DNA of 64,000 nt, taken from positions 62,001-126,000 of the forward strand of contig NZ_PSZE01000013.1 of the NCBI RefSeq assembly GCF_002933465.1, written 5' to 3'. Shown one piece after another: positions 45,184 to 53,454 of the stretch. Position 1 is the first letter of the stretch, and every line of letters begins with the position of its first letter. The position numbers and the translations under genes are program-made. The notes below the pieces were generated by a model. That model saw nothing but the letters and a program-made list of their open reading frames with translations. It was not told where the DNA came from and searched no databases. Origin of the DNA: Nocardia nova (GTDB lineage: Bacteria; Actinomycetota; Actinomycetes; Mycobacteriales; Mycobacteriaceae).

Positions 45184-46338
45184 ATGACAACCAAGCTGTG
45201 GGCAAACTCGGCGGACTCGCACTTCCTCGAGCCCGAGGACCTGTGGCGCACCCGGCTGCCGAAGCGGCTCGCCGAACTCGTCCCTCGCTCGGAGAAGGAT
45301 CCGGATGGCAAGTGGGAGACGGTATTCGTCGACGGCCAGGCCTTTCGGCGCCGGCTGCCCACGATCGCCCAGGAGGAGTTCTTCGCCGCGAGCATGCGCG
45401 CCCCCGGCTCCGGCGATGTGACCAAGCGCCTGCCGGACTTGGATGAAGAGGGCATCTGGTCGGAGCTGGTGTTCCCGTCCCTGGGCATGTGGGCCTCGTC
45501 GTTCCGCACCCCCGAGGTGCTGCGGGAGGCGACCAGGGCTTCCAACGACTGGGCCAAAGAGGTCATCATGGACTACTCGCCGCGGCTCATCCCCACCGCG
45601 CAAGTCTCCACCCTCTCCATCGAGGACGCGTGCGCCGAGCTGAAGCGCTGCGGTGAGCTGGGCTTCAAGGCCGTATTCCTGACCGTGGCCCCGCACCCGC
45701 AGCAGAAGGACTACAACCACGACTCGTGGGAGCCGTTCTGGGCGCTCGCCGAGGACATCGGCATGGTGATCTCGTTCCACATCGGCACCGAGCCGATCGA
45801 TATGGCCAGCGGCGGCGCGGCCGGCGTCATGTACCGAGGCCCCGGCGGCGCGGTGCTGAACTACACCGAGACGACCTTCGGCGGTCAGCGCGCGGTAATG
45901 AAGCTGGTCGCCTCCGGCGCGCTCGACCGGCACCCGAACCTGAAGATCCTTGTCTCCGAAGGCGGTGCGACCTGGGTGCCGTTCATCGCCGACCGGATGG
46001 AGGAGGGCTACCGCCAGCATTCGCAGGTGGTCCGCCCGAAGCTGAACCGCTCGCCCAAGGAGATCATCTACTCCCAGGTGTACGCGTCGTTCCAGCACGA
46101 CGAGTCGGCTGTGCACGCCATGACCGCGATGGGCTACAACAACGTCATGTGGGGCAGCGACTACCCGCACATGGAGGGCACCTACGGGCACACCCAGAAG
46201 ACCCTGCACCACCTGTTCGACAACGTCGACCAGAAGACGCGGGACCGGATCACGTTCGGTGCCTTCCAGGAACTGTTCCCCGACGCTCCCCTGCCGCCCG
46301 CCCCGGGCACCGTGAACCCGGCCGAAGCGACGGTCTGA
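45184..46338 (+). CDS. Amidohydrolase-2-family metal-dependent hydrolase/decarboxylase
   Basis: 384 residues from the ATG at 45184 (AGGAGG 7 nt upstream). TIM-barrel amidohydrolase-2 fold: the N-terminal metal motif is SADSHFLEPEDLW, a barrel His is in SFHIGT, and the late Asp is in MWGSDYPHMEG; SEGGATWVP lies between. Such enzymes (ACMSD, gamma-resorcylate decarboxylase relatives) hydrolyse or decarboxylate cyclic acids; large groups of this exact style occur next to actinobacterial ACAD and TetR genes with unknown substrate. The first-motif variant HxE rather than HxH deserves note. Followed 35 bp later by a small Cys-rich protein, probably co-transcribed. Confidence 0.9.
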   Translation: MTTKLWANSADSHFLEPEDLWRTRLPKRLAELVPRSEKDPDGKWETVFVDGQAFRRRLPTIAQEEFFAASMRAPGSGDVTKRLPDLDEEGIWSELVFPSLGMWASSFRTPEVLREATRASNDWAKEVIMDYSPRLIPTAQVSTLSIEDACAELKRCGELGFKAVFLTVAPHPQQKDYNHDSWEPFWALAEDIGMVISFHIGTEPIDMASGGAAGVMYRGPGGAVLNYTETTFGGQRAVMKLVASGALDRHPNLKILVSEGGATWVPFIADRMEEGYRQHSQVVRPKLNRSPKEIIYSQVYASFQHDESAVHAMTAMGYNNVMWGSDYPHMEGTYGHTQKTLHHLFDNVDQKTRDRITFGAFQELFPDAPLPPAPGTVNPAEATV

Positions 46339-46373
46339 CGCCCCGCCGTCCCCGACAGAATCGAGAACACCTC

Positions 46374-46577
46374 ATGGGAGACAGCGTTCTCTACGACCTG
46401 CCGACCGAGTTTTTCGCCGACATGGCCGCCGCCTCGGGCTACTGCGACGCCCAATCCATCCTGCCCGTCGAGGGCAAATACCTGTGCCACTGCACCTGCG
46501 GCCGCTGGGACGTAGAATCCCCCACCCGCGACGAGGGCCTGGCCCTCGCCCGCGCCCACACCGCGGAAACCGCGTAG
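46374..46577 (+). CDS. Small Cys-rich protein of unknown function
   Basis: 67 residues, ATG 35 bp after the amidohydrolase stop and on the same strand, followed by a terminator. Central CHCTCGRW (residues about 38-45) has three closely spaced Cys/His that could bind a metal, with another Cys at 24. The C-terminal SPTRDEGLALARAHTAETA is helix-like. The ribosome site is weak. I do not recognise a family. Conserved placement next to an amidohydrolase would support a partner or assembly role; that has not been checked. Confidence 0.6.
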   Translation: MGDSVLYDLPTEFFADMAAASGYCDAQSILPVEGKYLCHCTCGRWDVESPTRDEGLALARAHTAETA

Positions 46578-46589
46578 CACAACCGAATA

Positions 46590-46633
46590 CGAAGCATCCG
46601 CATCGCGCCCCGGCCGGTGCGGATGTTTCGTTT
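46590..46633. terminator. Hairpin terminator between convergent genes
   Basis: 13-bp stem (46590-46602 with 46618-46630, one G-U type mismatch; arms CGAAGCATCCGCA/TGCGGATGTTTCG) with a 15-nt loop, followed by TTTC. It lies between the small Cys-rich gene (+) and the ACAD stop at 46731 (-). Confidence 0.7.
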
Positions 46634-46730
46634 CAGACCTTGTTTCAGGCATATGGGCATGCCCCGGAGCCGATGCGCTCCGGGGCTTCCAGTTGCTCGG
46701 GGGTCAGGTGTCGTGATCCGCCGGCGTCTG

Positions 46731-47918
46731 TCAGCGCGGCATTTTCAGCCCGCGCTCGGCGATGATGTTCCGCATGATCTCCGAGCTGCCGCCCGCGATC
46801 GTATACGCGCGGGCGTAGAGGAATTCGTCCTGCCAGCGGCCGTTGTCGACAGCGCCGGGATCACCTTCGACCAGGATGCCCGCCTCACCGCTCAATTCCA
46901 ATGCGAAGCGCGCGATGTCGACGCCGAGCTCGCTGAACATCAGTTTGGCCATCGGCGCGTCCTGCACGCGCTCGGTTCCGCGCGACCACCGGCTGATGTT
47001 CGCGTAGACCAACGCGGACAATGCCTCGACCTCGGCCCGTAACTTGCCGAGCGTCTCCTGGACCGCGCCGTCTTCGATGGCCGACCGTCCGCCTCTGCTG
47101 ATTCGCTTCGCCAGATCTTCGAGCGCGTCCACGTTCCGACGCAGCCGCACCACGCTCGTGGCGACCCCACTGCGCTCGTGTCCGAGACTCGAATTGGCAA
47201 TGGCCCAACCGGAATTGAGCTCGCCGATCAGGGCGTCGGCGGGCAGTTCGACGTTGTCGAGGAATACCTCGTTGAAGTCGGAGGTCCCGGTCATCTCGCG
47301 CAGCGGGCGCACATCGACACCGGGCAGACTCATATCGACGATGAACGCGCTGATGCCCTTGTGTTTGGGCGCGTCCGTGTCGGTGCGAGCCAGCAGATAG
47401 CCGTAGTCGGCCCAGTGGCCGTTGGTGGTCCACACCTTCTGCCCGGTGACGCGGAAGCCGCCGTTCTCGGTCCGGACCGCCTTGGTGCGCAACGATGCCA
47501 GGTCGCTGCCGGAGCTGGGCTCACTGAACAGCTGGCACCACGTGTCCTTGCCGGAACGGATGCCCGGAAGGTAGCGCTGACGCTGCTCCTCGGTGCCGAA
47601 GTCGATCAGGGCGTGCGAGACCAGAGCGCCCGCGCCCGCGAAGTGCGGCGCTTGGGCTCGTGCGATCTCCTCCCCGACCACCACATCACGTTCGGCCTGG
47701 TACGAACTCCCCTGTCCTCCATACTGTTCCGGCCAGTCGCCGCCCATGTATCCGGCGGCGAAAAGCTTGCCGATCCACTCGGTGATCAGGGTGTGCTCGG
47801 CCCGGTCCTCGGCGCTTCGCACACCGGCCTTCGGCGGGATCGCGGGCGCGTTGGCCTCGACGAATTCCCGCACTTCGAGCCGGAACCGCTCGAGCTCCGG
47901 GCTCATTCCGTAGTCCAT
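46731..47918 (-). CDS. Acyl-CoA dehydrogenase, subunit lacking catalytic Glu
   Basis: 395-residue ACAD: WPEQYGGQGSSYQAE, CQLFSEPSSGSDLASL, GQKVWTTNGH, TSDFNEVFLDNV and AGGSSEIMRNIIAERGL. The catalytic segment reads LELSGEAGILVEGDPGA, without GGxGYxxE. AGGAGGAG is 7 nt before the ATG. Follows a crotonase by 26 bp in a two-gene leftward operon under the palindrome at 48757. It needs a catalytic-Glu partner; the ACAD at 43248 is the nearest candidate. Confidence 0.92.
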   Translation of the reverse strand: MDYGMSPELERFRLEVREFVEANAPAIPPKAGVRSAEDRAEHTLITEWIGKLFAAGYMGGDWPEQYGGQGSSYQAERDVVVGEEIARAQAPHFAGAGALVSHALIDFGTEEQRQRYLPGIRSGKDTWCQLFSEPSSGSDLASLRTKAVRTENGGFRVTGQKVWTTNGHWADYGYLLARTDTDAPKHKGISAFIVDMSLPGVDVRPLREMTGTSDFNEVFLDNVELPADALIGELNSGWAIANSSLGHERSGVATSVVRLRRNVDALEDLAKRISRGGRSAIEDGAVQETLGKLRAEVEALSALVYANISRWSRGTERVQDAPMAKLMFSELGVDIARFALELSGEAGILVEGDPGAVDNGRWQDEFLYARAYTIAGGSSEIMRNIIAERGLKMPR

Positions 47919-47944
47919 CTAGCTACTCCTCCTGGCGACCGTGG

Positions 47945-48727
47945 TCAGCGAACCTCGTACGTGCGGGTGGGCACCTCGGACCGTACGACCTGCTCCTGAC
48001 CGATCGGATTGCCGATGATCGTGTACGACATACCCGTGGCGAGGGCGTTCGAGCGGCCGGTGTCGCGGGACTCCCAGATCGCCCGGATGCTGCCCTGCAC
48101 CGCGGCCGGTGGTTTGGCGGCGATCCGCTCGGCGAGGTCCTGCGCGCGATCCCACAGCTGCGCCCGCGGCAGCACCTCGCTGACGAAACCGATCTGATGC
48201 GCGCGTTCGGCGGACATGCGCTCGTCGAGTCCGAGCAGCACCATGCGCAGTACCTCGCCGATCGGGATGCGGTGGGCGAGCCCGATCGGCTCGAGGGCCG
48301 CGACCATGCCGTAGGAGACGTGCGGGTCGAAGAACTGAGCGTCGTCGCTGGAGATGATGATGTCGGCCTCGTTGAGCCAGTAGAGGGCACCACCGGCGAC
48401 CATGCCGTGTACCGCGCAGATCAGCGGCTTCCAGCACCCGTTCTGCTTGGGTGAGAGATCGACGCCGGGGTCCTGCCGGCTGAACGGATTGTCGGCGAGG
48501 AAGGTCCCTTCCTTCACGTCCACCCCGGTGCAGAAGGCGCGATCACCGCTGGCCCGCAGCACGATCGCGTGCACATCGTCCTTGTCGTCAGCGAACCGCC
48601 ACAGTGCCTTGAACTCCGCGCGCATCGCGTCGTTGAAGGAGTTCAACCGATCCGGCCGGTTGAGCGTGATGGTCAAGACGTGGTCCTTCAGCTCCGCTAT
48701 GACCGTGGTCAACCCGTTCAGATCCAC
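47945..48727 (-). CDS. Crotonase-family protein lacking both hydratase Glu residues
   Basis: 260-residue crotonase from a GTG with AGGAGGAACG upstream. Fold motifs: LTITLNRPDRLNSFNDAM, FCTGVDVKEGTFLADN, VHGMVAGGALYWLNEAD and FFDPHVSYGM. The two Glu of hydratases are replaced (GGALYW, DPHV), so hydration by the standard mechanism is unlikely; the DPHVSYGM pattern resembles the crotonase at the window start (DPHVGVGL). First gene of an operon with an ACAD that also lacks its base. Confidence 0.9.
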   Translation of the reverse strand: MDLNGLTTVIAELKDHVLTITLNRPDRLNSFNDAMRAEFKALWRFADDKDDVHAIVLRASGDRAFCTGVDVKEGTFLADNPFSRQDPGVDLSPKQNGCWKPLICAVHGMVAGGALYWLNEADIIISSDDAQFFDPHVSYGMVAALEPIGLAHRIPIGEVLRMVLLGLDERMSAERAHQIGFVSEVLPRAQLWDRAQDLAERIAAKPPAAVQGSIRAIWESRDTGRSNALATGMSYTIIGNPIGQEQVVRSEVPTRTYEVR

Positions 48728-48756
48728 CGTTCCTCCTGCAGTCGCCTATGATGTCA

Positions 48757-48772
48757 ACAAAGCTTACTAAGT
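48757..48772. promoter_or_regulatory. Regulon palindrome upstream of crotonase/ACAD operon
   Basis: On the minus strand ACTTAGTAAGCTTTGT, 30 bp before the crotonase start at 48727. The left half matches the consensus well; the right half is degenerate. Confidence 0.55.
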
Positions 48773-48836
48773 TATCCTTCAAATGTCAGCAGTCGGGCCG
48801 TGCGCCGACGAGAACGAGGCCGGGAGACCAGATCCA

Positions 48837-49281
48837 TGACGCAAAGCTTGCTCTTCTCACCGCTGACCCTGCGCGGGGTTTGGTGATGTCGGAAGCCACC
48901 GCGGTGGTGCCCGAGGGCCGCATCTGCATCCCCGACGCCGGTATCTGGAGCGACGAACACGCCGAAGCCTGATCCCGGATCACCCGGTTCATCGTCGGCC
49001 GAGGGTCGATTCCCGGGATGCAACTCGCGCACGCCGGCCGCGAGGGCAGCACCCAGATTCCCACACAGGGTCGCGACGCGATCACCGAAGCCGAGGGCGG
49101 CTGGCGCACCGTGGCTCCCTCCGCGATCGCCTATGCGGGATTGCCGGAACCGCATGCACTCACCGTCGAGGAGGTCCTGGAAATCCATACCGCACACGGC
49201 TATCTGCTCAACGAATTCCTCTCCCCGCTCGGCAACGACCGCACCGACCGCTACGGCGGCGACTTCACCGGCCGCACACCG
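48837..49281 (+). pseudogene. Decayed Old Yellow Enzyme-type NADH:flavin oxidoreductase
   Basis: Fragments of an OYE-family protein in order but broken. The N-terminus MTQSLLFSPLTLRG is at 48837; then a frame change and loss of about 45 residues leads into GLVMSEATAVVPEGRI; an in-frame TGA follows SDEHAEA; then ITRFI, GMQLAHAGREGSTQ, GGWRTVAPSAIAYAGLPEPH; a second internal loss; then IHTAHGYLLNEFLSPLGND and DRYGGDFTGR. The gene ends at the junction with the tail of the ligase (49265-50800, minus strand). Intact relatives run 340-400 residues. The order of pieces shows decay in place rather than chance similarity. Confidence 0.85.
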
Positions 49282-50800
49282 CCGGCGGGCTCCATGTTCG
49301 AGCCAGATCGATGGTGTCGAGCAGCCCGGTTTTGCGGACCTTGTTGGTCGGCGTGCGCGGTAGCGTGTCGATCAGGGTCAGGTATTTCGGCAGGGCGTGT
49401 TTGGGGAGGCGGCTCCTCATCCACTCGTAGAGGGCAGGCTCGTCCAGGACGCTGTTGTCGACTACCTCTGCCGCGATCAGAATCTCTTGTCCCGCAACGG
49501 AATCGGGTACGCCGATGACGGCGCAGCCGACGAGTTGCGGATGTTCGTCTATGACTGCTTCTACAGCGGTGGTCGAGATGTTCTCACCCAGCCGGCGAAT
49601 GGTGTCGCCGGCCCGATGGAGAAATTCGAAATCGCCTCCGGGGTGCCGGATGACGTGGTCGCCCGTGTGGTACCAACCGCCGGCCAATGCACGCTCGGTC
49701 GCCTCCGGCTGGTTGAGATATCCGACCATGATCATGCGGCGGTCGGCGGGCTGGATCCAGAGCTCTCCCGGGACGCCGTCGACCACCGGTTGTCCGTTCT
49801 CGTCCACGACTTGGGCCCGATAGCCGTCGCGTACGCGGCCGCACCACGTGTGTTCGAGATCGGGTGGATCGCTCAGCACCAGGGGGAAACCGACCTCCGT
49901 GGATCCGTAGAGGTCGTAGCATTTCGCATCGAATCGCTGGGCGAATTCGGCGGCGAGAGCGACATTGTGGCCGGCGAACACGGCCTCGAGTGGATTGTCG
50001 GCGTCATCCGCGCGTGGCGGCAGCGCCAGCAACAATGGCGCCAGGAGAGTTGCTGTGGTGCAACCGAACTCGCGGACATCGTCCATGGTGGCCTTCGCCG
50101 AGAACCGTTCACGGAAGACGACTCGGCCGCCGGTGGCGCACATTGCCACCAGCGGGCTGCGTCCGGTGACGTGGAACATCGGATGGCAGTTGTAGGTCAC
50201 ATCGTTGGGGCCCAAGGGGATTCGGCCGGCCATAGTGGCGAACTGAGCCCAATCGAGTATCACGCCCTTGGCCGGTCCGGTACTGCCCGAGGTGTAGATC
50301 ACGCACGCGATATCGGCCGGTGCGGGAAGCGCGTCGAATTCGATGGTGGCGGCGTCCAAGTGTGTCCACGCGCCACGCTCGACAGTGTGAATGGGTAAGG
50401 CCGGTCGGGTATTCCGGATGTGGTCGACGAATTCCGGTCGGGCCAGGCACAGTATCGGAGCGGCGTCGTCGAGAACGTGTTCGAGGAACGCGCCCTTCAG
50501 TTCAGGGTTGACCGGAACCTCCACCGCGCCGAGGCAACCGAGCGCGATCCAGATCATCGCCGCATCGATCGACGGCGGCAGCAACGTCGCCACCCGGCAG
50601 CCAGGCGCAACGCCGAGACCGCGGAGGTACTCCGCCCAGCCGCGCACGCCCTCCCACGTCGCACCGTAGGTGGCGTGGGCGCCGGTCACCTCTTGGAGAA
50701 ACGGCCGGTCCGGCTCCGACCCAGCGCGAGAACGTAATTGAACCGGCAGCACCGACGCCGGATCGGTCACCGCGGAAACGAACGTCGATACAGCAGACAC
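49265..50800 (-). CDS. Acyl-CoA synthetase (AMP-forming)
   Basis: 511-residue ANL ligase resembling crotonobetaine/carnitine-CoA ligase types. P-loop VIYTSGSTGPAKGV, CYDLYGSTEVGFP, hinge TGDHVIRHPGGDFEFLHR and catalytic Lys in RTPTNKVRKTGLL. The last residues (SPPAVCGR) overlap the end of the OYE pseudogene and may be a post-rearrangement tail. Third gene in a leftward operon after aldehyde dehydrogenase and a double CaiB, giving two ways (ligase and CoA transfer) to make CoA esters in one operon. Confidence 0.92.
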   Translation of the reverse strand: MSAVSTFVSAVTDPASVLPVQLRSRAGSEPDRPFLQEVTGAHATYGATWEGVRGWAEYLRGLGVAPGCRVATLLPPSIDAAMIWIALGCLGAVEVPVNPELKGAFLEHVLDDAAPILCLARPEFVDHIRNTRPALPIHTVERGAWTHLDAATIEFDALPAPADIACVIYTSGSTGPAKGVILDWAQFATMAGRIPLGPNDVTYNCHPMFHVTGRSPLVAMCATGGRVVFRERFSAKATMDDVREFGCTTATLLAPLLLALPPRADDADNPLEAVFAGHNVALAAEFAQRFDAKCYDLYGSTEVGFPLVLSDPPDLEHTWCGRVRDGYRAQVVDENGQPVVDGVPGELWIQPADRRMIMVGYLNQPEATERALAGGWYHTGDHVIRHPGGDFEFLHRAGDTIRRLGENISTTAVEAVIDEHPQLVGCAVIGVPDSVAGQEILIAAEVVDNSVLDEPALYEWMRSRLPKHALPKYLTLIDTLPRTPTNKVRKTGLLDTIDLARTWSPPAVCGR

Positions 50801-50915
50801 CCCGGGTTCTCTTTCTTCTCACGCTTCGGACGCCGACCGACAGCGCCCTGGAGAGCGGGCCGGCGCTACATCGGGCCGCGGCCGCCCGGCCCGGCGCCCG
50901 CAGCCCGTCGGCAAT

Positions 50916-53384
50916 TCAGTTGTCGCAGGCGATGATTCCGAGCTCGAGCAGCTCATCGATGCGCTGCTCGCCCACCCCGATCTCGCGAAGCACCGGTCGG
51001 GTGTGCTGGCCGATGGTGCAGCCCGCATCGGCCTTGGTGCGCGAGCGCGAGAAGCGGGTGAGCGGGGCCAGGCGACGGTGCTCGTCGAAGATCGGGCTCA
51101 CCGCTTCCACGCAGTAGCCGGCCTCGAAGAACGGATCGGACTGCAGCGCCGATTCGGAGTTGCGTTCGAGGATCGCGACACAACCCACGTCGAGTGCGGT
51201 GAGTTCGTCCTCCCACTGCTGGTTGCCCTTGCCCGCGAACACGCCAGCGAGGACCTCCGCGAGCGCCGCATCGTTGGTGTGGCGGTCCTGCGCGGTGGCG
51301 AATCTCGGATCCGACGCCAGATCCGCATACGGCGACAACGCCTTCACCAGCGCCTCCCATTCGCTCGGCAGCGGCGCGGCCAGAAAGACCCAGCCGTCGG
51401 CGGCCTGATACATCCGGTAGAGCGCGCCGAGTCCGTAGAACTGCGCATCCGGGATCGCGATCTGCGGGCGGCCTTCGTAGCTGGAGTTGTAGGAGATCAG
51501 CGCCTGATGCACGGTCCCGAGCATGGTGGTGACCATTGTCGAGAGCTCGACACCGTTGCGCTTGGCATAGAGACCCACCAGCATCGCCGAGGCGACCCCT
51601 AGCGCGGCGATGCCGTCGGATTGGACGGCCGGCACCGCACCGGCCGCATGCAGGGTGCGCGCGCCCGCGCGCAACGCATCCGCATCGCTCGGCGGGTTGG
51701 CGGCGTCCCGACCGTCCACGACCGACAGTCCGGTCGCCGCGCCGATCGAGGGAGCGTATGCGGGCCTGGCCGCATACGGGCCCTCGACCCCGTAACCGGG
51801 GGTGCTCAGATAGACGAGGTCGGGATTGATCGACTTCAACGTCGCCTCGTCGATCTGCGCCCGCTCCGCGGCGGCGCCCCGGAAGCATTGCAACACAACG
51901 TCGCTGCGCTTGACCAACTCGTAGACGAGTTCGAGTCCGGCCGGCGTGGTGAGGTCGATCGCCACACTTTCCTTGCCCTGCAACACCTTCGCGCCCCCGG
52001 CCTCAGGGAAGGCGACCAGGTTGCGAATGTTGTCGCCTGCGATCGGCTCGATCTTGATCACCCTGGCGCCGAGATCGCCGAGCACGGTCGCCCCGTAAGG
52101 ACCGGCGAACATGGTGCCGAATTCGAGAACCGTCACCCCGCGCAGCGGCAACTCCTCCGGCGCCGACGTACCGGCCGCCGGTGCGGGCGTCGCCGCGGCG
52201 ATCGCGGCGCGGACCTCGTCGTCGTGCTGGCCCGGCAGCGGCGCGGGACGCACCGGCGTCAGCGGCTTCCCGTCGGCGTGGATGAGGGTGGACGGTTGGC
52301 GCACCGGACCGATCCCGGGGTTGTCGACCGTGACGACTCGGCCCTCCGCGACGACCTGCGGGTGGTCCAATGCCTCGTCGGGGGTGCGGAATGCCTCGGC
52401 GCTGATGTCGTGGTTGGTCTCGAAGACCTGCTGCCATTCCTCGAAGGTGCGAGCGCCCACCCGGTCGAGCATCATCTGCCAGAATTCGGTGCGGAGTTCG
52501 GCGGTCGGCAGCATCGGGAACCCGGTCCACTTGGGGTCGGCCAGTTCCTTCACCAGATCGAGTTCGGTGAGCCAGGCCTGCATCAACCGGGGCGCGGTCT
52601 GCGCGAACTGCAGCCAGCGACCGTCCTTGGTCGACGCGATCAGCAGGGCATAGATCAGATAGGCCTGCGGACGTCCCTCGTCGTCGTAGGCCACATCCAT
52701 CGGGCTGAAGGCGTCGGGGTAGCGCTCGAGCACCATTTCGTAGAACCAGTTGTAGGGATCCATCGCGCCCATCCCGGTGACCAGGTTGGATTCGACGGCC
52801 TGTCCGCGGCCACTGGACATGCGTTCGATCAGCGCGGCGAGGATGCCGTGCACAGCTGCCTGCGACGCTCCGAACGACGCGTAGGGCGCGGTGACGAACG
52901 CCGGTCCGGGCCGAATCGTCAGCTGCCGCTTCTCGAACATGACCCCGGTCTTGGCCATCACGAGGCCTTCCCAGCCCTTGTAGTCCTTCCACGGACCGGT
53001 ACTGCCCCAGCCGGTGATCGACGCCCAGACCAGCCGCGGATACTTCTCGTCCACGGACTCCGGGGTGAGCCCGATCCGCGCCGCCGAGGTCGGCCGCATC
53101 GTCGTGATCAGCACATCCGCGGTACTCAGCAGCGCGCGCAACGCGGCGAGGTCGTCCTCGGCGTGCAGGTCCAGGGTGATGCTGCGTTTGCCGCGGAGCA
53201 GGCCGGGCCAGCCCGCGAGGTGGCGCAGGTCGCTGCCGCCGGGCGGCTCGACCATGATGACGTCCGCACCGCAGTCGGCCAGAAACTGGCTCGCCTGCGC
53301 ACCGGGCAGGGTGGTCGAGAGGTCGACGACCACCACCCCCGCGAGGGGACCCGAGCTGGTTGCCTGGTCCGGTTCTGTCGTCAC
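50916..53384 (-). CDS. Double-length CaiB/BaiF CoA-transferase
   Basis: 822 residues from the GTG at 53384 (AAGGATTCACC upstream); earlier in-frame codons run into the aldehyde dehydrogenase. Two class III CoA-transferase domains: about 15-395 (LAGVVVVDLSTTLPGAQASQ, GWGSTGPWKDYKGWEG) and about 410-815 (LRGVTVLEFGTMFAGPYG, LGARVIKIEP, VLQCFRGAAAERAQID). A Pro/Ala-rich linker near 390-410 joins them. Closely similar in order and motifs to the truncated gene at 62495, and only distantly to the one at 7335. It transfers CoA to a carboxylic acid, perhaps the product of the aldehyde dehydrogenase next door. Confidence 0.92.
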   Translation of the reverse strand: MTTEPDQATSSGPLAGVVVVDLSTTLPGAQASQFLADCGADVIMVEPPGGSDLRHLAGWPGLLRGKRSITLDLHAEDDLAALRALLSTADVLITTMRPTSAARIGLTPESVDEKYPRLVWASITGWGSTGPWKDYKGWEGLVMAKTGVMFEKRQLTIRPGPAFVTAPYASFGASQAAVHGILAALIERMSSGRGQAVESNLVTGMGAMDPYNWFYEMVLERYPDAFSPMDVAYDDEGRPQAYLIYALLIASTKDGRWLQFAQTAPRLMQAWLTELDLVKELADPKWTGFPMLPTAELRTEFWQMMLDRVGARTFEEWQQVFETNHDISAEAFRTPDEALDHPQVVAEGRVVTVDNPGIGPVRQPSTLIHADGKPLTPVRPAPLPGQHDDEVRAAIAAATPAPAAGTSAPEELPLRGVTVLEFGTMFAGPYGATVLGDLGARVIKIEPIAGDNIRNLVAFPEAGGAKVLQGKESVAIDLTTPAGLELVYELVKRSDVVLQCFRGAAAERAQIDEATLKSINPDLVYLSTPGYGVEGPYAARPAYAPSIGAATGLSVVDGRDAANPPSDADALRAGARTLHAAGAVPAVQSDGIAALGVASAMLVGLYAKRNGVELSTMVTTMLGTVHQALISYNSSYEGRPQIAIPDAQFYGLGALYRMYQAADGWVFLAAPLPSEWEALVKALSPYADLASDPRFATAQDRHTNDAALAEVLAGVFAGKGNQQWEDELTALDVGCVAILERNSESALQSDPFFEAGYCVEAVSPIFDEHRRLAPLTRFSRSRTKADAGCTIGQHTRPVLREIGVGEQRIDELLELGIIACDN

Positions 53385-53454
53385 GGTGAATCCTTTCGTC
53401 ACAAATCTGGTCGGCACCGAGGTGCCACGCCCTACCCGTGGGCCCGGCGAAAAA

